Shown: positions 36,613 to 49,484 of the stretch, piece after piece
Layout: each line of letters opens with the position of its first letter
How positions within the stretch are numbered: the stretch's first letter is position 1
Source: Planoprotostelium fungivorum
Taxonomy: Eukaryota; Evosea; Variosea; Cavosteliida; Cavosteliaceae
Assembly (NCBI GenBank): GCA_003024175.1
Contig: MDYQ01000001.1
Span: 464,548 to 528,547, forward strand
Direction: 5' to 3'
DNA length: 64,000 nucleotides
Notes under the pieces: generated by a model
What the model was told of the DNA's origin: nothing
The model's input: the letters and a program-made list of their open reading frames with translations, nothing else
Database searches by the model: none
Position numbers and translations under genes: made by a program

Positions 36613-36930
36613 ACAAACATCAACACCAACACCGTCGTATCATGATCGAATAAATTGAATGTGTTTAAGACTGTCTGTTGATTTTAGTCAAGTATTCTTC
36701 TGTTCATTCTCTTCGTCGTGTTCAGTTGATGATGGTGATGAAGAGTCCTTAGGACGTCACGTGTTCCAAGTGTCAGCCAATTTCTCAAATTTCGGATTCT
36801 ACACCTTGTCCACAGCAGGTGTTGCATGAAAGGGTTCTCTCCCTGCCAGAAGACCTCTTTTCTGTGGTCAATCACTCGCTCCAGACCCATCCAACCTCTC
36901 AACTTTGTTCGATCTCGCACTATCAGGACC

Positions 36931-38801
36931 ATGCCCGAATCGTATGCGGTGAGCAAACACCAGTGACTGTCAAAGAGATCGCATTAGTTATTTAGAGCTG
37001 ATGTGATTGACAGGATTGTCTTCGTGCTCTGAATTCTCTCCAATCGAATTCGGACGCCATCAAGGCATGGATCGATACTAGAAGGATCGATCTGGAGGTA
37101 ATGTCTGTTCAACTATCCAATCTGAATGTCACAGGCAACTCTAGCCAAAGGGATGGTCACATACGTCAACCGATTGAACATCGATCTCTCGAAAATGTCC
37201 ATCATCCACGTCGCAGGGACGAAAGGTAGACTTTCTGCCTCTCATCCCTCTCATCCCTTCAGGAAAGGGTTCGACATGTGCATTCACAGAGAGCATCATC
37301 AGGAAGAATGGATACAAGACTGGCCTCTTCACCTCACCTCACCTGGTATCTGTTCGCGAGAGAATTCGAATCAACGGAGAGCCCGTATCCCAAGAAGACT
37401 TTGCTCGTTATTTCTGGAAGGTGTGGCACGAATTGGACGCATCGAAGGTGAGAGGACGGTGGAGGGGCAGGAGTGACTGGTTGTAGACGGAGGAGCAACC
37501 CAACATGCCCGGTTATTTCAGTTTCCTCACACTGCTGGCCCTCAAAGTGTTCAGCGAGGAGCAGCTCGACTGCGTCGTGCTCGAGGTGAGCGTACCACAA
37601 CCGTCAAACTACAACGAGCCAGGTGGGCATCGGTGGTAGGACCGACGCAACCAATGTGGTACCCTTTCCGTTGGTGACCGGTGTCACTTCTCTCGGTTTC
37701 GACCATCAGAACGTCCTGGGAAATACACTACTCGAGATCGCATTCGAAAAGTCAGGGATATTCAAGGTGAGACTAAGTCACGAACGATGGTGAAGGAGAC
37801 AGAGGGGCGTACCTGCCGTGACATCACCCCAACCGGAAGATGCACTGGAGACATTGAAGAAGAGAGCGGTCGAACTCATACGAGAAGAGCCGTTCAAGCA
37901 ACTCCACGTGAGAGAGAAAGAGACAATGGAGATTGAATGGAGAAGGTCATCGATTCTTCACCTCTGCTGGAGGAGATCGATCTGGGGCTGCCAGGGAAGC
38001 ATCAGAAGTACAATGCATCGATGGCCTTGGCGTTGAGTAAGATTTGGATGAAGAGAACGAAGGGAGAAGACCTTCAATGGAGAGAATTTCAACTGGAACG
38101 AGGAGATCTCACGCCGCAGACATTGGAAGGGTTGGCCACGGTAGATTGGCCTGGGAGAGGTATCAAACTCGCGAAAATTGACAAGAATGAACGAGAGACA
38201 GGTCAGAAGATTCGTGTATCAGAAGACATCATGCTGTACATGGATGGTGCTCATACCGGTGAGAGTATGCAGGCTTGCGTCGAATGGTTCTTCGATGTGG
38301 AGGTGAGCCCTCATTTGATGAAAGGTCGACTCATCCATCGTCAGGTGAAAGACAAGGAAGGAATCAACGTGTTGGTTTTCAACTGTGGTAACACACGTAG
38401 TCCCACGACACTATTACAACCCATCATCGACTACCACCTCACCCACCCCCATCAGAAGCGATTCGATCACGGCATCGTATCCACCAACGAATCTTGCAAG
38501 CAGCATGTCCTCTTCAAATTGTACAATCCCAACCAGGTGAGCCCTCCCTCCTCCTCCCCCTGAAGACCCGTAGGCCAGCTGGTACGACACCATCGCAGAG
38601 GAATGGAGGAGAGTGAAGGGAGACCTTCTACCCGAACCAACTGTCACACCAGACATCCCCACGACAGTCGCTCGTCTGAGAGACATATCAGAGAAGAACC
38701 CAGGAAAGAAAGTGCGAGTGCTGGTGGCTGGGTCGTTGTACCTCGTCGGTGGTTTCCTCGAGGTCGTGAAGAATCACTGCCCAGACGATCTATCTCAATA
38801 G
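36931..38801 (+). CDS. FPGS: Folylpolyglutamate synthase
   Basis: A short first exon MPESYA splices to [19 protein letters not shown] (the FPGS start motif YxxAxxxLNxLQ). Then come the P-loop region [59 protein letters not shown] with [37 protein letters not shown] with EKSGIFK, and [20 protein letters not shown]. The C-terminal domain holds [20 protein letters not shown] and [18 protein letters not shown]. The enzyme adds glutamates to folates so that they stay in the cell and serve one-carbon metabolism, including the thymidylate and purine synthesis that feed DNA replication. Motifs and length (about 500 residues) indicate an intact gene with about eight introns. There is no obvious mitochondrial leader. 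The stop lies 34 bp from the PARP gene's stop. Confidence 0.93.
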
Positions 38802-38835
38802 AATCCGATTTCTTTATATGCACAATTTGATGTCT

Positions 38836-40999
38836 TCACTTTTTCTTCTTCGTGTTAGAGTGGGTGTCCGGGTTCACGAAGCTCTTGAGGTTCTGCAGCT
38901 TGGATGCCAGGCAGGCGGAGTCGGCTGCAGCCGCTTCACGATTCTCATAGACGAGGAAGTATCTGTCCGTGTGAATCATGTTTCTCTGTCGTAGGGTCAC
39001 CTGGTGATCACGTGATCTTCGTTGGGTACGACGTAATAAGGATTGGCCTTGTATCCAGCCTTGATGACTGTGCGTGTCAATCGAGCCTACGATTCTCCGT
39101 TCGTTTACCTTCGCAGATGGCCAGACAGACCTTCGAACCGATGTTGTGATGTAAAGCATAGGTCAGTGACGTGCTAAATTGTTCCGCTGGAAGAATTCAG
39201 GTCGAGCTCTGTGATGTACATCATAATGACAAAATGCACACCCATGTAGATACCGGCACCATAGGCGGCACCGGCGGACATGAATTCTGTGTTGGAAAAG
39301 TTCTTCAGTCCGATGCGTAGAATGGAATGCCAATTGAACAGAGACGATCTGTCATTCCTTCAATTCATTTCATCTCTCGATCTTCTTCACCCGTGAAAAG
39401 CCCAAAATGCACCGTGCTTCTTCTTCAATTGTTGGAATCTGTTCTCATTCAATTTCTCCCCCTCTCTCTCTCCACTCACTTTGATTCTTTCTCGGGAGGG
39501 GAGCTGACGAAGAGATATTGATTTTCACACTTCATACCCTCGATGCGCTGTACAACATCAGTGGAACATCGATGTGGAAGACATCACATCGCTCTCAGAT
39601 AAACGGATGAGGTAAGATCGATTGGATGTGATGATCCATCTCAAGAGGGGATAACACAGTGGATCGATCACATCAAGTCGTTCTTTGATCTGCTTCGTGT
39701 CCTTGCAGGCAGACAGAGATTCCATGGTCGGCATCTGTTGTATGGTTCTCCCCTGTATGTCTTTACGAAGAGATGCGATGGATATCACTCACCACTAGAG
39801 AGGGCTGGGGCGCATTAAGTTGATTCAGAAAGTTGATTTTTGTCATCTGGCCTGTCTCTCCCTTCACTTCGGCTTCTACTCGGGTTGGAAAGGGATTAAA
39901 TCTGTCGTGCGTTAATGACTACCGAATGCACTCTCTACCTCTTGTTGTTCGAGGCTGTGCTGGCGGCGGCAGTGAAATCAATCAACAGCTTGACGATCTA
40001 TGATTCAATGTCATCGACGTGACACCATGATAGGACTCACATCAGCATTATCTCTGATCTCGTTGGCGATGTCTACACCCAATCCATATGATTCGTGGGA
40101 GTGAAGGCAGAGGGTAGAATTACATACAGAAGGTCTGACCATCACCGTGGGCAAGGGATCATCACAGATGATACAGTTGTGAGCGCAAGTAAAGATGCGA
40201 TGTATGGCGTGATCCAAGAGGGAGGGGAGAAATGTGGTGTCTGTGGGTGATCAGAGGAAGAAGGTCTCTCGTGTTCACTCTTTGGTGGCCAGTTGGATAC
40301 GATGTACTTGGACAGTCGATCTTTGAGGTACCACGCGAGACCGTTGAATCGTTGATCGATCAGGTATTCCCTGTAGATGTTTTCATCATCGGTCTGGTAG
40401 ACATCCACTCGCGGTGCTTTCTGAAGAGAGTCACGGGTGGGATGATGGTGATTCAGGTTACCGTGTCCTTCATGTACTTAGGTGGGCTGAGATGGAGTTC
40501 GACTACAAATGATCGACTGAGATCGACTCCCCAGGGCCTCGCCATGACAGGATCTATATCTACGTAGAAGGCCATGCGAGCTATCCAGATGTTCGCTCGT
40601 CGTATCATCTACAAATTTTAGTGGATGAGATTGGAAGATCAAGTCCTACCGCGACGGCATAGTCGGGTCTCATGTCCAAAAGTCGAGTCAAATGATTATT
40701 TATGTCGTCCTTGGCATTTCTATGATGTGTTAGTTTCGACGTTAGAAGTGTGAAACTCACTCCGAAAGAGTCTCAGCTACACTGTTATCAAAATCTTGTT
40801 GGTATTCATCAACTATCAAATCTGATCAACACGTATTCAAAAATCACAGACACCCACGTTCGTCTTCATCAGAAAACATCTCCTCATCAGAGCCAGCGAA
40901 GCCATCGTCTTCATCCATCACATCGGATGTTGTACCTTGGCTAGATGTGAATGCTCCCGACCCCCTCAATCCAGTTGTGGATCGCTTCAAAACAGACAT
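38836..40999 (-). CDS. PARP6/8-type ADP-ribosyltransferase
   Basis: The acidic N-terminus (from MSVLKRSTTGLRGSGAFTSS, then DEDDGFAGSDEEMFSDEDE) is followed by ANIWIARMAFYVDIDPAMAR with PWGVDLSRSFVVELHLSPPK, and YREYLIDQRFNGLAWYLKDR. A Cys-rich middle segment (HNCIICDDPLPTVMVRPSVC, NSTLC) matches the PARP6/8 family. LDVIDPLCYPLLRWIITSNR precedes the catalytic domain: HGAFWAFHGSSLFNWHSILR with IGLKNFSNTEFMSAGAAYGA, GIYM, then KANPYYVVPNEDHVITRYFL with VY. The H and Y of the H-Y-E triad are present (FHGS, GIY), but the final Glu is not at its usual place (RYFLVY). That fits mono-ADP-ribosylation, as in animal PARP6/8/16. The C-terminal tail is lysine-rich (NTKKKK). It has about 14 short introns and starts by ATG at 40999. 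Confidence 0.85.
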
Positions 41000-41159
41000 G
41001 ACGGATGATCTTGTGGTTGTCCGTGATGTGTGGTCTGTTCTCTTCGTGTTCGGCGAAGGGGAAAAAAGTTCGCGACAGAACAAGAATCAATTTGAAATAA
41101 ATTCAGTAAATGGAACCACAGATTCGACACAAAACAACTCTTTATCTTACATGTACAGA

Positions 41160-41879
41160 TCATTTTCTAACCTTGTTGAATACAGTTACGGCTGCACTCT
41201 GCTGATCTTCCGTGAACAGAGTCTCCAGACTGCTCGGTGATAGAGCTAAGCCGGCCTGATCAACCTTCACACAATCCCTCCTGAACAAATGCATCGCGGT
41301 CGTGATACGATCTCGCAACAACGGTGGCACTGGCATCTATCGAAGATCAATTCGATTCATTCATTTCTCTCCTCACCCTGAACACACGGACTAGATGATC
41401 CTTTCTTATGCTGATCTGAAGCATCTCATACACGATACCTCTCACGTTCTCTTGGACCATATCTGCCGTGACAAGGTGGTTCAAATTGGACGTAGGGTTC
41501 TTCTCCAACGGCTGAAGCTGGAACATCTTCCCCTCGCAGTAGAAGATTTCTTTTGACAGGACGCAGCTGTGTATCACTGGATCATACCTGTATACGTTCA
41601 ATGCGTGAGAGACAGAAGAGACGCACGGTCTGAAACGATCCCAGATGTGAGGAATGAAGCGGAACGAGAAATGGCAGACGAAGACCAAATCAAAGAAACC
41701 TAAGAGTGCACCACAGAGGATGTTCTTCGATTCGATGCCGAAGGGAATCACGACTGGTGAGAGTCAGAGATCATCGTCAGAGATCAGGATGATGGAACAC
41801 ACGGAGGAGGAGGAGGGCCAGTGTGGTCAGGAGGATCAAGATGAAGACTTTCAGGCAGCGGTGTCGATGATGATCCCAT
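41160..41879 (-). CDS. Uncharacterised protein with one hydrophobic segment
   Basis: Three exons join in phase. The first (ATG 41879) gives MGSSSTPLPESLHLDPPDHT and a proline run. The second gives IPFGIESKNILCGALLGFFD with LVFVCHFSFRFIPHIWDRF, then VTADMVQENVRGIVYEMLQI. The third gives MPVPPLLRDRITTAMHLFRR and LSPSSLETLFTEDQQSAAVT. The hydrophobic stretch at about residues 35-52 may be a membrane anchor, and the Met-Gly-Ser-Ser-Ser start suits N-myristoylation. I do not recognise the family. Its length is about 210 residues, and the remainder is predicted helical. Confidence 0.6.
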
Positions 41880-41951
41880 TGGAGTGATGATGTTGCTGAT
41901 CTCTCCAGAGGAGAATAATTCCACGATAGAAAATGAACCTCTTCTGTGAAC

Positions 41952-42442
41952 ATGATGTTGATGGCTCTTCTTCTCCTACATCCGATCAGTGTGTCTGATG
42001 AGAACAACCTCTTTGACCATGCATCTCACCCGATGGCTCTTCGAAATAGGAAGATCAGACCAGGGAAGATACAGAGCATCGAGAATAAAGGTACAGCAGA
42101 GAGAAACCCCAAGAACAAGCTTCTCTTAGAAAGCACAACGAGTACCACACCGGTCACAAGTGATGATACGAACAGAATGAGCAGTGATACCCAAGGTATG
42201 TACGACCTATGGACTTTTTAAAACGTATAGAGGATATACGACTCGTACCGTAAGAGAAGGGACCACTGGATGGCAGCGCGTTCGGTGTTGGTCAGTAGCC
42301 CATCTCGAATCAGTGGAGGTACCTCCACCACTACCTCTTCCATCTCGACTTCTTTCGTGTCCATGTCGGCTTCTTTAATGTCCATGTGGCTGTGGATGAA
42401 CCAGCCCCCGCAGGCGGGTACCGATCCTCGGGTACGGAATAA
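41952..42442 (+). CDS. Uncharacterised protein, exon joins unresolved
   Basis: The first frame gives MMLMALLLLHPISVSDENNL, possibly a signal or targeting sequence, then ALRNRKIRPGKIQSIEN. A last exon reads RIYDSYRKRRDHWMAARS, then, after an intron (gtgttggtc...aatcag), WRYLHHYLFHLDFFRVHVGF with FNVHVAVDEPAPAGGYRSSG. The two halves do not join in phase with the plainest donor (gtatgtacg), so one or two small introns in 42090-42200 remain to be placed. It diverges from the gene at 41879 with a 70 bp gap. I cannot assign a family. Confidence 0.45.
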
Positions 42443-42698
42443 TTTATTGGTTCTCCTGAAATCGATTGTCTGTTTGTTTGTGAACGGCGCAGTGTCTGCG
42501 ACTCATTTTATTCAGTTCCTCTAGTAGCAGGCATGAATGAAGAGCCTCACGTGAGACAGGTGCTATTTCTTCATAGTTGGTATCATATTTAAACAAATAG
42601 AACATCACTCGATTAGAAATCGTGCAGTCCTCTCATCATCGTAATAAATCATGAGTTGAAAGACGTGAACAAAGGATGAATCGAATCCATGAGGGCTG

Positions 42699-43479
42699 TC
42701 ACGTGTGATTATTATTCCCTCTGCCTTCTCTCTTTCCTCTTCCTCCTCTTCCTCTCCCTTGTGGTGTCCCTCTACTCTCTTGTCCTCGATTCTGTTGTTG
42801 TGTTGTACCAGGCTTCGTTCTGTTGTGACCACATTAGGATCGCATGTCACCCTCTCATCTCACCTCAGTGGCGTCGGCTCACTGTTCGACCCAGCCTCTC
42901 CCAGGATCCTCCGTCTCGCCTCAGCATATTCTTCCTTCCTCTCTTCCAAACTCTTCTCTGGTCCTTTAGGAACACTCTTTCGTTCTGTCCAGATTGAATC
43001 AACATGGGATCGAGTATCGCTATTATTTGAAATACCTGGAATATCTAAAGTCATCTTGATGGGAGGAGATTGCATTACGGAGCGAGAGGCTATGGGTTTT
43101 ACATCATTGAATGGATCCACGAAATCAGATGGAGGCTTCTTCTGTAACATGACTGGTTGAGAAGGGGCGACAGCCGTTCTGGAGTTGTCTGGAACATTAT
43201 TACGAGCCAAGATGCGGAACGTGGGTTGTGATTCAAAGAAGGGATGAGCTGCCCTTAATGCATTGGCCGTCGAGTAATGATCACGTGGTTTGGAAGGTTT
43301 CTGTGCTGAGGCGCTCTGATGATACGATCAGTGACACTGTCTGAATTTCTCAGAAGGTCAGTTCTCACCAGATCTGGCCATTCCTCTGCTTCGTAGTCCT
43401 CCCAATTCGAGTCTTTTCCATCCATCAGACCAGAGTGATGTGATGTCTTCTTCGTAGAAAAATAATCGCAAAATCGCAT
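42699..43479 (-). CDS. SUZ-domain RNA-binding protein (SZRD1-like) with RGG tail
   Basis: The N-terminus is acidic (MDGKDSNWEDYEAEEWPDL), as in SZRD1 (MEDEEVAESWEEAADS type). Then come QPTFRILARNN, corresponding to the IRILKRP stretch, a Pro/Ser/Val linker (KKPPSDFVDPFNDVKPI), and a clear SUZ domain SLEERKEEYAEARRRILGEA. The last exon, in the frame set by splicing gtgagatgag...cacaacag, is a Gln/Arg/Gly tail with RGG-like repeats (QGRGRGGRGKREGRGN), ending at TGA 42699. SUZ domains bind RNA and RGG tails often add to this. The whole is about 200 residues with four exons. A role in mRNA handling is inferred from the domains. Confidence 0.75.
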
Positions 43480-43545
43480 TTTCCAGAAGATCATCAGACG
43501 AACACACAACATCAGATCTCATCTGTTCGTGATCTCGACAAGAAG

Positions 43546-44763
43546 ATGAATATGCTCACTGCCGCCGATGTATACGCTGAAGTGATTCAGCGTGTCATCA
43601 ACGGCTTACAGACGAGAGGTGATGTACCTATGGATGTCATCGACGAACTGAAGAACGTATGTTTTACCTTTCTCTGTTAGTTCTCGCTGATGTTGCACAG
43701 AGATGGGACATCAAACTGATGGAATCAGGCGCACTACGCCCCGCCTCTCACACACAAACTCTACCGTGAGTATTATATTCTCCACTCACGACCGTCTGAA
43801 TAACTTCAGAAAAAAACCGAGGAAATACAACAAACATACGAAACCGAAACAACTCCCTCCATTACCAGCACCGGTGGCAGCACCTCTCTTACCGATCATC
43901 TTACCGGATGAGCCTCCAGCTCGTGGCCCATCAACCTGTTTGAATCCTCAATCGAACAAGCCAGGCATCCCTCAGTTCTCTCTCGATGGTCGTCCATCTC
44001 CACGACTGGTGACCATCACCTTGCGATGTGATCCATCTCACACAACATGTGAAGGTACCGAAGAAAGTCGCACCCGTCGTCCAGCCATCTCGCATGCCCG
44101 TTGTATCGAAGAGGGCACTCTCTCGTGCTTCACAGGGCAAATTGGGACAGTTGTCCGAGAGAGCAGCAAAGATGCCGAGATTGAACACGTCAGAAGGTGA
44201 TGGACCATGCATCACTCCTCTGATGCCATCAGACATTGGGGGTCAATGTGATGGCTTCGATGATGACGGTGGTGTACAGAAGGTGGAGACATCAGAAGAG
44301 GTGACATACGATCACTTGGAGCCGACACAGAAGGTGGAAGTGGTACAAGATGCATTCTACATGGACGATGCCTTTCAGGTGAGAGACATCCTGTGATCAC
44401 ACGATCATGTCAACAAAACTCCTTCTCACTCATAATTTCAGGATGCATCACTGTTATATCAAGTGTACGACCCCGAGAATAAGGAAGGGATTCTGAAGCA
44501 GGTCTCTGATATGAAGGAGGGGGACCTGTCTCTATCTGACATCGAAGTGGAAGAAGAAGAGCTGGAGCCCATCACCGATAACTATCTCTTCGCAAACTCG
44601 ATCAAGGTGAGAGGACAACAGAGAAGAGAGGACATCGAATAACAAGATGCAGACGTCAAGGACAGGTTCGAGGAGAAAACTGATATTGAAGTACGGAGTC
44701 ATGAAATTGAACGGGAGGGACTTTATCTTCTCGGGGGGTGGTGGTGAGCTCGATTTCAAATAA
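43546..44763 (+). CDS. GTF2A1: Transcription factor IIA large subunit (alpha/beta)
   Basis: The N-terminal four-helix part reads MNMLTAADVYAEVIQRVING and PMDVIDELKNRWDIKLMESG, matching the conserved TOA1/GTF2A1 start. A Pro/Ala-rich linker follows (KQLPPLPAPVAAPLLPIILP), then an acidic stretch (SDIEVEEEELEPITDNYL). The C-terminal beta-barrel strand is LILKYGVMKLNGRDFIFSGG, the counterpart of LKDGIMNLNGRDYIFSKA. TFIIA stabilises TBP on the TATA box in RNA polymerase II initiation. At about 300 residues with six or so introns it looks complete. The stop TAA at 44761 is part of CAAATAAAA, so stop codon and poly(A) signal overlap. The convergent mannosidase gene ends 24 bp later. Confidence 0.88.
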
Positions 44764-44787
44764 AAAAGTGATGGAGAGAATTGTTTA

Positions 44788-47700
44788 TCAGATGGAGAAG
44801 AGGAAAGTTCGGATCTCCATGGGCTGAATGACGAGGATTCCGTTGGCGATTGGAATGGGCTGCTGGGCCTCGTTGTTGTTTCCTGTGTTCCACTTCAACT
44901 TTCCGTCTCGGGCTTCGTCACTGCCCATGATTCCGGACAAGTTCATCTCCTCGATGTCGTTCACCTTCACTCCTAAAAGAGTCTTCAAGTTGATCTGTCA
45001 GATGATCAGATCACACTCCATCATCACGATCGTGATCCACATGATGACGAAAAATTTCACCTTGACGGGATTAGATAGCTGTGGGTGTTCGTCCTTGGCA
45101 AAGAGATGCTGGATGCGAACGAGGAGTTGACCCTTCTGAACCGATCGAACGGTCATCAGGTGAATGTTCGAGGGAAGCTCAGTCGCTCCCAAGGACCAGT
45201 CATTCGCTTGTGCCGACACCTACAATCGTCAGACACTCGTGAGATGAAGAGACGAACGGACCTTGACGATGGTGGGAGGGAACTGCTGCAAGATAGACAG
45301 TCTTCTCTGTATCTCTGTACCGTCGTTCTGGTTCGTCAAGGTCATCCACATGGTGGGACGGATGGGTGTCTGATCGTTGAGGGCCTGCACCACGTCAGCG
45401 GAAATATGAATTGTCTTCTCATGTTGTCACCTGAGACACTCCTCTACCATCATCAGATGTGCATCTCCTGTGTAACATGACTTCTAATTCTCCGTCGTTC
45501 AACGATGCAGCTCCGTGGGTCGAATCAGATAAAAGATTCAGCTGGAGGTTGGCACTGTTGTCACGCATGAAGACACTGAAGACATCAGAGAATGGAAATG
45601 TTGGACATTAAAGATGGAAGACATCAGAGAGGGAGATCGCTTCTCACCGTTGTACCATGGGGTGATAGTTACCGGCAACGAGCTCGGTGGTGGTGCTGTT
45701 GTAGGTTCTCTCCATGATCTCCAGACCGTTATCATCGGTGTAATACTTTCCCTCCGACTTCATCGAAGTCGACAGGCGAGTGATCAACTCTCTTCCTCCC
45801 ACGTCCAGTGGTCCCACTTCGCTCACGATCTATTCTCTTCACTCTCTCTCCTCTCTCTCCTCTCACCTCGACGACTCTTCCCATCGTGTTCTTCAGATCG
45901 TATTGGATGAGCGTCTGTCCGTAGTTCTCCTTGTAAAACTGTTGGACCTCCTTGACGAAGGGTCCATCGAATACCTTGTCGTGTGAGATGGATATCATCT
46001 TGATGATACTCACTCGGTTCGTGACTCTCTCGGCGACGGGCTCCAACAGTGCGGCAGTTCTGGGGAGACGAATGTACTGGAGCTCCAAGTTACCGTTCTG
46101 TCCGTTGAGTCGGCGAGCGACGACGCTGAATGCGCTGGATAACTTGTTGATGACGGTGAATCCGTACGAAGAAGGTCCTAGAGAGGAGACCAACACCATC
46201 GAATCTTGTCCGGTGGGCTGGTGATCGATCTCGGCTACCGTGCTGACACCCGAAGCTGTGTCCATTCAGATCCCTCTTCCTTTGTGTGAGACTCACTCGG
46301 AGCGGGGATGATAACCTTTCCGGCTTGTACGGATGACTTTCCCTCCGCATCTTGGTAGACACCGGCGGTGACGGCGAGATAATCGACGGTGACACTTCCG
46401 GTGTAAGGTTGTCCGTTGCTATCGGTGATCTGTACGGTGAATCCCTTACCGTCAACCACGGTCACCGTGGCAACGACCAAGTCCTGTTGGGTTCAGTCTC
46501 TCTCCTCCTCTCATCTCTCACCTTGGCTCTGGGTGTGACCACCACGATGGGTGCTGCGGTGAAGGAACCTTGTTGATCCACGGCAGACGAGAAGGCGACA
46601 GACAAGGTGGGGCTGCTGGTCGTGGCCGTACCTGTGGCATAGTTGATGCCTCCAAAGTTCTTGTAAGGGAATCCGTTGCTCCAAGCGAAGAAGCTGACGG
46701 AAGGGTTCTGTCCCCAGCCACCGTTGACGTCCAATCTTCTCGCAGTCAAGGAGAAACCTGATTCTGTTGGCATGGTGAAGATGACAAGGTACAATCACCT
46801 TGGTTACCGGCAGAGACGGGAGCCGATACGATGGAATCTTGGTAGGTAGTGAATGAATCGGTGCAAGTCAAGAGGATGTAAGGTCCACTGCGTGGGCTTG
46901 CGAAATCAAACGACACGGTGACTTGGTTGTTGTTTGTTGTTCCCAAGTTCAGGACGGATTGTGTGTCAGGTCTGAAGATGTACGCACCCGATGCCTGTTC
47001 GTGTCAGGAGAGGAGACGAAGGAGATTCACCTGAAGTCCGTTGCTGCCGTTGAGAGAGCGGTACTCGTGGAGGGATAGCTCGGCTTGAATGGATGTTCCG
47101 TCCTCTTTCGTGATGGACTTTAGAAAACCAGTGTTATCGTCGAACTGGAGAGATAAGAAGGAATTGGTCAATTCGGATCTCTTGTTGCTGTCTCGTGTCA
47201 GACGATGGAAGCGAGGGACATCAAGAGATTACTTTGTGGAAGGCTGACCGAACGCGACGCGGTAGACATTCGAAGAGAGGGGATCTAATTCGACCAAGAA
47301 GTAGAGACGGTACTTGGCATTCACCTTCGAGTAAGAAGGAACGGGGTTGATCTGATGGAATGAGAACAAATTGTATTCCCTTCACTCACCTGAAAATCGA
47401 CGTCCGAATTACCCCAGGTAACGGATGCGGTGGAGGAGTTGGTCAATACGGACACGTACTGCTTTCTCTTCCAACCCAGTTGATTGAATACAGAGTAATA
47501 GATGACATTATCGTCATCTCCTTCCACTCTTCTCGCTCCAGAGTCCAACATCTATTTCACATGAGATGTTGATCGATACATAGACGATGTGATGATGATG
47601 CGCATCGTGATGCGATGATGTGAATGATTGTATAGGATACCTCAGTGAGGGCAGAGTCAACGGCGGCATTTCCTTGGATCAATCTTCGATCGTAATCGGC

Positions 47701-49484
47701 GGATGTAGAATCTGTTTCGGTTCCACTGACTGTGACGGGTCAGTCCATCTCCTTCTCTCTTCTCCTCCTCACCGGCATCGTGGTGAGTGCAGACAGAGGT
47801 GGCAGATCGTAAGATATCGATCTGTACATCATCAATCTACACCTCCACTTCTCTCCTTCACCTTCTTCAGTTGAGATTCAGTTCCATTCAAGAAGGCAAA
47901 TGCGACCTCAGCCGAGGCCAACTTGGCATCACTCTCTCTCAGGTATTGCTTCTTCCACGGTCTAGATCTGTGTTCATTTGTCACATTCTAATCTCTCTGT
48001 TCTTCTTCTCACGTGTAATAACCAGACCAGAAGGAGTTGGGTCCATCGTTGTAAGGAAAGAAGTCACCCTCGAAGACAGGCCACTCGATGTCGAGCTCGT
48101 GAACGGCGTCGACGTAATCAGACAGGTGAGCGTACTCCACCGTAACACCGTACTCGTCACTGTGATCGTTGACGTACCTGTCCGTGTCAGCTCACAACAT
48201 CTCCTCCCTCTCACTTGATCAGTTTGTCCATGTTCACGAAGGAATTGGTCGCTTGCCAGTGGGCGAAATCGTTTCCAAAGGGAATGAGAAGCTGTGAACA
48301 CGTGAGACATGGAAGAACGTTCAGCTCACCTTCTTGTGCAGGAACCAAGAGGATCTCTGCTTCACCATGGTGACGAAGGGATCTGCGATGCTCTTCACGT
48401 TGTAGTCGGGCAGGCTGGCGTCGTCCTCGATGTAGATACCACTCCATCCGTTGTTGTCGTTGAAGTCCATCTCGTTGGGGGTGCCTGCGTCGTGTGAGGA
48501 GAGAAGGGAAGGTAAATACATACCATACCACGTGTCTAAGACGTGAGCGAAGATCTCGGATGTCTTTCCCAATGTCTTGCTGCCCCTCCAGACGAACTCG
48601 AGGCCCTTGTTCTGCTTCATCTGGTCCTTCAGCCAGTAAGGAATTCGATTCAGACCGAAACCAGAGAATCCTGCGCGTGTGAGCCATCTGCAGGGAGGGA
48701 ATCGATCGTTATCGTCTCACCGATTTGAGACCACAGGGAGGCAGTGGCGGCAGAGTGACCGAAGGGGTCGATGTGCCAGGCTGACTTGGCGGTGACGTTG
48801 AAGGTTTGCTTCAGCCAGAGGGCACCGTTGGTCATCTGGTTCACTTCTTCGTACCATGTCGGTGTCGATTCGTCGTTCATGGTGTACCCTCCTGTCCGTC
48901 GTTCAGTCTTGTATCTCCTCCATGTTTGATGTCTTCCTACCGAGGTTGAATTCAAGCTGGCCTCTCTCGATGATGGTTCTGATCTGTCTTCTTCTCTCCT
49001 CCGTTGCCTCGTTCCAATACATTTGGAAGAATCCAACTTCAACCTGAGAAGACGTCACACGGCACGTCTCACCCATGTTCTCATACCTGAGTAAACTTTC
49101 TGTCTGTAACATGATGAGTAAAAATCGTGATCGTAAAAGATACCTGTGCTCTCGTGGAGGGAAGTTACCATCGAATCGATGATGTAACTGGAGATGTTAG
49201 GATATGGAAGGTTTCGATTAGATACCGTGTGAGTTGTCTGTAATATTGCTGTACGGGGTAGATCCAACCCATATCGTCGTGCGAATGAGTCACGACGAAG
49301 ACTTGAATCCTGAGAAGGCGTGAGCATAGGTTGCATGTTCATCGACCCACTTTTCGTCTCCAGGTGCGTATTCGCGAGAGTTGTAAGTTGCATTGTGGTG
49401 GCTGTGATGTTGCTCTACGAAGAGGGCTGCGTGGGCGACAGCCAAGAGGAAGCACAGCGAGACCAATACCTGACCTCTCGCCAT
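44788..49484 (-). CDS. MAN2B1: Lysosomal alpha-mannosidase (GH38)
   Basis: A signal peptide (MARGQVLVSLCFLLAVAHAA) is followed by VFVVTHSHDDMGWIYPVQQY, which holds the zinc-binding His and Asp. Then come SMVTSLHESTGIFYDHDFYS, VEVGFFQMYWNEATEERRRQ, MNDESTPTWYEEVNQMTNGA, and WHIDPFGHSAATASLWSQIG with the nucleophile Asp. GLEFVWRGSKTLGKTSEIFA, LLIPFGNDFAHWQATNSFVN, and the beta-sandwich C-terminal half follow, e.g. IYYSVFNQLGWKRKQYVSVL and DEYGVTVEYAHLSDYVDAVH upstream. The end is KTLLGVKVNDIEEMNL and QPMEIRTFLFSI. The enzyme trims alpha-mannose from N-glycans in the lysosome. About 20 introns of 35-60 nt are present, and no break was seen. Length is about 1000 residues, typical of the family. 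Confidence 0.93.
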
